Assembly: GCA_036264235.1 (NCBI GenBank)
Contig: DATARH010000144.1
Span: 1-17,225 of the forward strand
DNA length: 17,225 nucleotides
Origin: DATARH01 sp036264235
Lineage (GTDB): Bacteria; Pseudomonadota; Alphaproteobacteria; ATCC43930; CGMCC-115725
Direction: 5' to 3'
Below, piece after piece: positions 14,287 through 17,225 of the stretch; within the stretch, counting starts at the first letter, position 1; the number at the start of each line of letters is the position of its first letter. A program made the translations under genes and the position numbers. Below the pieces are notes generated by a model. That model was not told where the DNA came from. It saw nothing but the letters and a program-made list of their open reading frames with translations, and did not search any database.

Positions 14287-15548
14287 CAGCGATGCCCGAC
14301 GAACCGCCCGGTCAGCGCGGTCGTGATCGCACCCTCGGTCGTCGTCAGCAAAGTATCGCACTGGATCATGTCGCGGACGTATTTCGCCTGCTTCGCCGAG
14401 TCGATCACGATGGCACGGATCGGCGGCGGCACGACCCCGAGCCTCGGATCGGGCGAGGTCGTACGGGCGAAGTGACACGAGATCGGGCAGGTATCGGAAA
14501 TCACTTTTGCGCCGGCGGCCTCTATCGGCCGCAGCAGCCCGGCCTCTTCCGCCATGCGCCGCACTGCCCGGCTAGTCGTGACCCAGAGTTCGGTGTTGCC
14601 GTGCACCCGCTTGCCGTCGAGCAGCCGTGCGTAATCGCGGATCTCCTCGAACGAGGCGTGCGGACAGCCGACATGCACGATGTCGAACGCACCGCCGGCG
14701 GCTGTGCAGAAGCGGTCATACACCGCATCGATGTCGCCTCGCCCTGCCCTCATCGGTTCCGGCAACGGCCCGGCAAACGCCTGCTCGACGGTGCCGAAGG
14801 GCGGCGTCACCCCGGGCAGGATAAACAGCGCGACGCCGCCCGAGGTCGCCATGCCGGCGCCGAGCGCGTCGAGTTCGTCGAGGCTCGGCCGCCGGTCGAA
14901 GCCGCGCAACACCGGCACCCCGTCGCCGGCGATGCGACCGATATGGAAGCCGAGGCAGCTGAAATCGCTGGTGCCGATCGGCGTCTCGGCGATGTCGAAG
15001 AGATGCGTGCCGCGCCGGTTTTCGTCGAGGTGATAGCCGAACAGCGGGTAGCGCCCGGTCATCGCGGCGTAGACCGCGAAGAACCCGTCGCGGTTGCTTT
15101 TGGCGCCGAGCACCGAGTTGCAGAAGATCGTCACCGTCGATTCGATCGATGTCATATGCGTGTTCCAGGTCGGCCAGTGGCCGGCCCAGTACGGCGTGCA
15201 GGTGAAGGTGCAGGCGCTGCCCATCTTGTGCTGCGCGTCTGCGGCGCGCTGCTGCAGCCGGGCGAGCGCCTCCGGCGCGCCGGTCTTGCGCCAATCGACG
15301 GTATCGGCATTGGCGATATTGACCGAGGCCGGTACCGCCATGCGGGCACCCTCGGCGGCCAATTCCTCCATCAGCTCGACGTCCTCGAGATAGAGCGCCA
15401 TGCCGGCATGGATATGGGCGTAGCCGATCTCGACCATGCGCGGCGCACCGAAGGCGCGGCCGAGCTGCACGAGCCCCTCCATCGCGCGCTGCTTCGCCGG
15501 GCCGTCGCGGCCCGCCAGCATCGCCTCTTCGGCTGCGGTCAGCTGCAT
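14286..15548 (-). CDS. Aconitase X catalytic (large) subunit, DUF521 type
   Basis: 420 residues. The aconitase X core is recognisable: GSACTFTC with C113 and C117, SIESTVTIFCNSVLGAKSNRDG (about 134-155), GCPHAS with C295, and SDTCP with C354. C295, C354 and one of the N-terminal cysteines are candidate cluster ligands. Bacterial members studied so far dehydrate cis-3-hydroxy-L-proline to a pyrroline carboxylate; archaeal ones act on phosphomevalonate. Here the subunits are separate genes rather than fused. A GAGGAGAG ribosome site (including 15553-15557 on the complementary strand) precedes the ATG. No hydroxyproline or pyrroline reductase gene accompanies it in the window, so the substrate remains open. 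Confidence 0.9.
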   Translation of the reverse strand: MQLTAAEEAMLAGRDGPAKQRAMEGLVQLGRAFGAPRMVEIGYAHIHAGMALYLEDVELMEELAAEGARMAVPASVNIANADTVDWRKTGAPEALARLQQRAADAQHKMGSACTFTCTPYWAGHWPTWNTHMTSIESTVTIFCNSVLGAKSNRDGFFAVYAAMTGRYPLFGYHLDENRRGTHLFDIAETPIGTSDFSCLGFHIGRIAGDGVPVLRGFDRRPSLDELDALGAGMATSGGVALFILPGVTPPFGTVEQAFAGPLPEPMRAGRGDIDAVYDRFCTAAGGAFDIVHVGCPHASFEEIRDYARLLDGKRVHGNTELWVTTSRAVRRMAEEAGLLRPIEAAGAKVISDTCPISCHFARTTSPDPRLGVVPPPIRAIVIDSAKQAKYVRDMIQCDTLLTTTEGAITTALTGRFVGHR

Positions 15549-15704
15549 TGCTCTCCTCGCGCCAGCGACTGTACCGAGGCGTGGCCGGCCTTGGCAAATC
15601 TCTGGGGCCGTCGCGCCGGCAAATTTGAAATATCGACGCGCCCTCTTCCCGACGCGCCGAGCCGGATCGTATCGTCGGGCGGTCTCCTCGATCGAGGGTC
15701 GATC
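15549..15704. other. Divergent intergenic region, aconitase X / TPR gene
   Basis: 156 bp between two divergent start codons, so it must hold promoters for both sides, although no consensus pair stands out. Short direct repeats are visible: GGCAAAT at 15593-15599 and 15618-15624 (25 bp apart), and GACGCGCC at 15635-15642 and 15651-15658 (16 bp apart). The AT-rich run AAATTTGAAATAT (15621-15633) lies between them and is the likeliest promoter position. Confidence 0.3.
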
Positions 15705-17006
15705 ATGTTGACGGATAAATACGGGCTTGCATTGTCGACCGCCTCACCCGCCGCACGGGACGCCTACCTGGAGGGCTGCGAGGCGAAGCTGACGATGTAC
15801 CCCGGCGCGCTCGAAGCGCTCGACCGGGCGATCGCCGCGGATCCAGGCTTTGCTCTCGCCCATGCCGCCCGCGCGCATGTCCTGCTGGAACGCGACGCGG
15901 CAGCCGCGCGTACCGCCATCGCAACGGCAAAGTCGCTGGCCGCCGGTCTACCGGCGCGGGAGCAGAGCCATGTCGCATTCTTCGGACTGCTGGTGGCCGG
16001 CGACAGCGAAGCCGCGCTTGCCGCAGTCTACGCTCACCTCGAGGCTTGGCCGCGCGATGCGGTTGTCCTCGGCACGACCGCGTTCACCAACGGGCTGATC
16101 GGCAGCTCCGGCCGCGCCGGGCAGAAGCGCGCGCTGCTCGACCTGTTGGAGCGGCTCGCCCCGAGCTACGGCGACGACTGGTGGTTCACCGCGCATCACG
16201 GCATGGCGCTGTCGGAGAACGGGCAGCGCGACGCCGCCCGGCCGAAGATCGCCCGCTCGCTGTCGCAAAACCCGAAGAACCCATGGGCCGCGCATGCCCG
16301 GGCGCATCTCTGCTACGAGGAGGGCGAGGCAGACGCGGCCCGCGCCTTCCTGGCGGATTGGCTCACCGGCTATCCGCGTGACGGGCTGCTGTACAGCCAC
16401 CTCAATTGGCATCTCGCGCTGGGCCATCTCGAGGCGGGGGATACCGCGGCGGCGCTCGGGCTCTTCCGGGACGCGTTTTCGCCAGACGTCCACAGCGGGC
16501 CGCCGCGCGGCAGACTCAACGACGGTGTGTCGTTTCTGTGGCGCTGCGAACTCGCGGGGCAGCCGCGCGACGTCGAGGCGTGGCGCGTGATGTGCGATTT
16601 CGTCAGCGGCGCGTTTCCGCGTGCGGGCATTGCCTTCTCCGACCTCCACATCGCTCTCGCCGAGGCGGTGGCCGGCAACGAGACCGGCCTAGCGGCGCGC
16701 GCAACGCAGATCGAGGAGCTCGCGCGCACCGGCCGATATCCCTCCGGGCCGATGGTGCCGGGGGTGGCGCAGGCTTTCGCGGCGTTCGAACGGCGGGATT
16801 TCGCCGCCGCGATCGAGGTGCTCGAACCGATGGTTGGGGAACTCGAACGGATCGGCGGCAGCCGCGCGCAACTCGATCTCGTCGAATTTACGCTGCTGAA
16901 GGCCTATCTCGGCGCGGATCGCCCGGAGGATGCGCGCCGCATGCTGCGCAAGCGGCGGCGCGGCGCATCGGCCGCTCCGGTCGCAGGGCTGGCGGCTGTC
17001 CTCTAG
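15705..17006 (+). CDS. Tetratricopeptide-repeat protein, TTC38-like
   Basis: 433 residues from the ATG at 15705, with GAGG (15694-15697) 7 nt upstream. The frame is open far further upstream, but that part is antisense to the aconitase X gene and not protein-like. The chain is almost all amphipathic, Ala-rich helices. The first TPR-like pair is ALEALDRAIAADPGFALAHAARA (about 35-57). A middle block begins WWFTAHHGMALSENGQ (159-174) and continues into SLSQNPKNPWAAHARAHLCYEEG. A later pair covers the stretch around VAQAFAAFERRDFAAAIEVLEPM. The order and length resemble TTC38-family proteins, which have no defined activity and probably act as protein scaffolds. There is no signal peptide, so it is likely cytoplasmic. 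It ends in a basic RKRRR segment. Confidence 0.8.
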   Translation: MLTDKYGLALSTASPAARDAYLEGCEAKLTMYPGALEALDRAIAADPGFALAHAARAHVLLERDAAAARTAIATAKSLAAGLPAREQSHVAFFGLLVAGDSEAALAAVYAHLEAWPRDAVVLGTTAFTNGLIGSSGRAGQKRALLDLLERLAPSYGDDWWFTAHHGMALSENGQRDAARPKIARSLSQNPKNPWAAHARAHLCYEEGEADAARAFLADWLTGYPRDGLLYSHLNWHLALGHLEAGDTAAALGLFRDAFSPDVHSGPPRGRLNDGVSFLWRCELAGQPRDVEAWRVMCDFVSGAFPRAGIAFSDLHIALAEAVAGNETGLAARATQIEELARTGRYPSGPMVPGVAQAFAAFERRDFAAAIEVLEPMVGELERIGGSRAQLDLVEFTLLKAYLGADRPEDARRMLRKRRRGASAAPVAGLAAVL

Positions 17007-17066
17007 GTTCCAGCCTGCGCCGCTTGCCGGCACCCCGGGGCTCTCGTACGATGCGCGATCGCATTC

Positions 17067-17083
17067 GCCGGCGCGGCGCCGGC
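17067..17083 (+). promoter_or_regulatory. GC-rich hairpin abutting the ribosome site of the last gene
   Basis: GCCGGC-GCGGC-GCCGGC forms a strong 6-bp stem with a 5-nt loop, ending 2 nt before the GGAGG at 17086-17090. It might end transcription of the TPR gene or affect initiation of the next one. There is no T-run after it. Confidence 0.25.
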
Positions 17084-17095
17084 TCGGAGGAAAGC

Positions 17096-17225
17096 ATGGC
17101 CAACGACGTGATGACGCTGTCGCAGCAGAAGATGAAGCTCGGCCACACGAGCGCCAAGAAGCCGGTGATGACCCTCGGCCGGCGCGAATTCTTCAGTTAC
17201 CGCGACCTGTGCCTCAAGGACGCCA
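17096..17225 (+). CDS. Unidentified protein, 5' end only
   Basis: Only the first 43 codons are inside the window. GGAGG (17086-17090) sits 5 nt before the ATG, an excellent ribosome site, so the start is well supported. The visible N-terminus is polar and Lys-rich, without a signal peptide, and then reads GRREFFSYRDLCLKDA, which faintly recalls small cupin-domain proteins. That resemblance is too short to rely on, and no function is assigned. It lies 89 bp after the TPR gene on the same strand. Confidence 0.6.
   Translation, partial: MANDVMTLSQQKMKLGHTSAKKPVMTLGRREFFSYRDLCLKDA

Noticed and set aside
14292..15704. Long upstream extension of the TPR gene frame
   Set aside because: It is antisense to the aconitase X subunits and lacks protein-like character; the TPR homology starts at the ATG at 15705 with its own ribosome site.

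Overview
This is GC-rich DNA (by eye roughly two thirds G+C) with dense, tightly packed genes and several start codons that overlap the preceding stop. The gene families and their pairing suggest an alphaproteobacterium with a broad catabolic repertoire, of the Hyphomicrobiales/Rhodospirillales type. They include a two-subunit aconitase X, hydantoinase A/B, a CoxL-like molybdenum hydroxylase, MmgE/PrpD, an HU protein with a Lys/Ala-rich N-terminal tail, and a TTC38-like TPR protein. The assignment is inferred from gene content; no phylogenetic marker was compared.

Left edge, minus strand: a small exported protein of unknown function (907-1281) is followed 20 bp downstream by an MmgE/PrpD-family gene that runs off the window (1-886). 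A 249-bp divergent intergenic region (1282-1530) holds a perfect 10-bp inverted repeat and an operator-like inverted repeat around a -10-like hexamer.

Main block, plus strand, 1531-10248: a compact five-gene operon encodes a molybdopterin-binding xanthine dehydrogenase-family large subunit, an AMP-forming acyl-CoA ligase, a zinc-free quinone oxidoreductase/enoyl reductase-type MDR protein, and HyuA and HyuB (ATP-dependent hydantoinase/oxoprolinase type). Adjacent genes overlap by 4 nt or lie 4-13 nt apart. Together they read as a plausible catabolic route: hydroxylation of a ring or heteroaromatic, ATP-dependent opening of the cyclic amide, CoA activation, then reduction. The FeS and FAD subunits that normally partner the Mo subunit are absent from the window.

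Middle, 10249-11436: an HU-family protein gene with a basic N-terminal tail, a non-coding stretch with inverted repeats, and a minus-strand tRNA-Ser(CGA) with encoded CCA and a candidate promoter.

Right part: a DadA-like FAD amino-acid oxidoreductase and a single-domain MetE-like protein form a plus-strand pair (11437-13871). They converge, with only 4 bp between stops, on a minus-strand two-gene aconitase X unit (large subunit then swivel-domain small subunit, 15548-13876). Divergent from aconitase X is a TTC38-like TPR protein (15705-17006), followed by the 5' end of an unassigned gene (17096 onward).

No insertion sequence, CRISPR array or prophage gene was seen. The best candidate for an undescribed system is the five-gene Mo-hydroxylase/HyuAB/CoA-ligase operon; its substrate cannot be read from the sequence.
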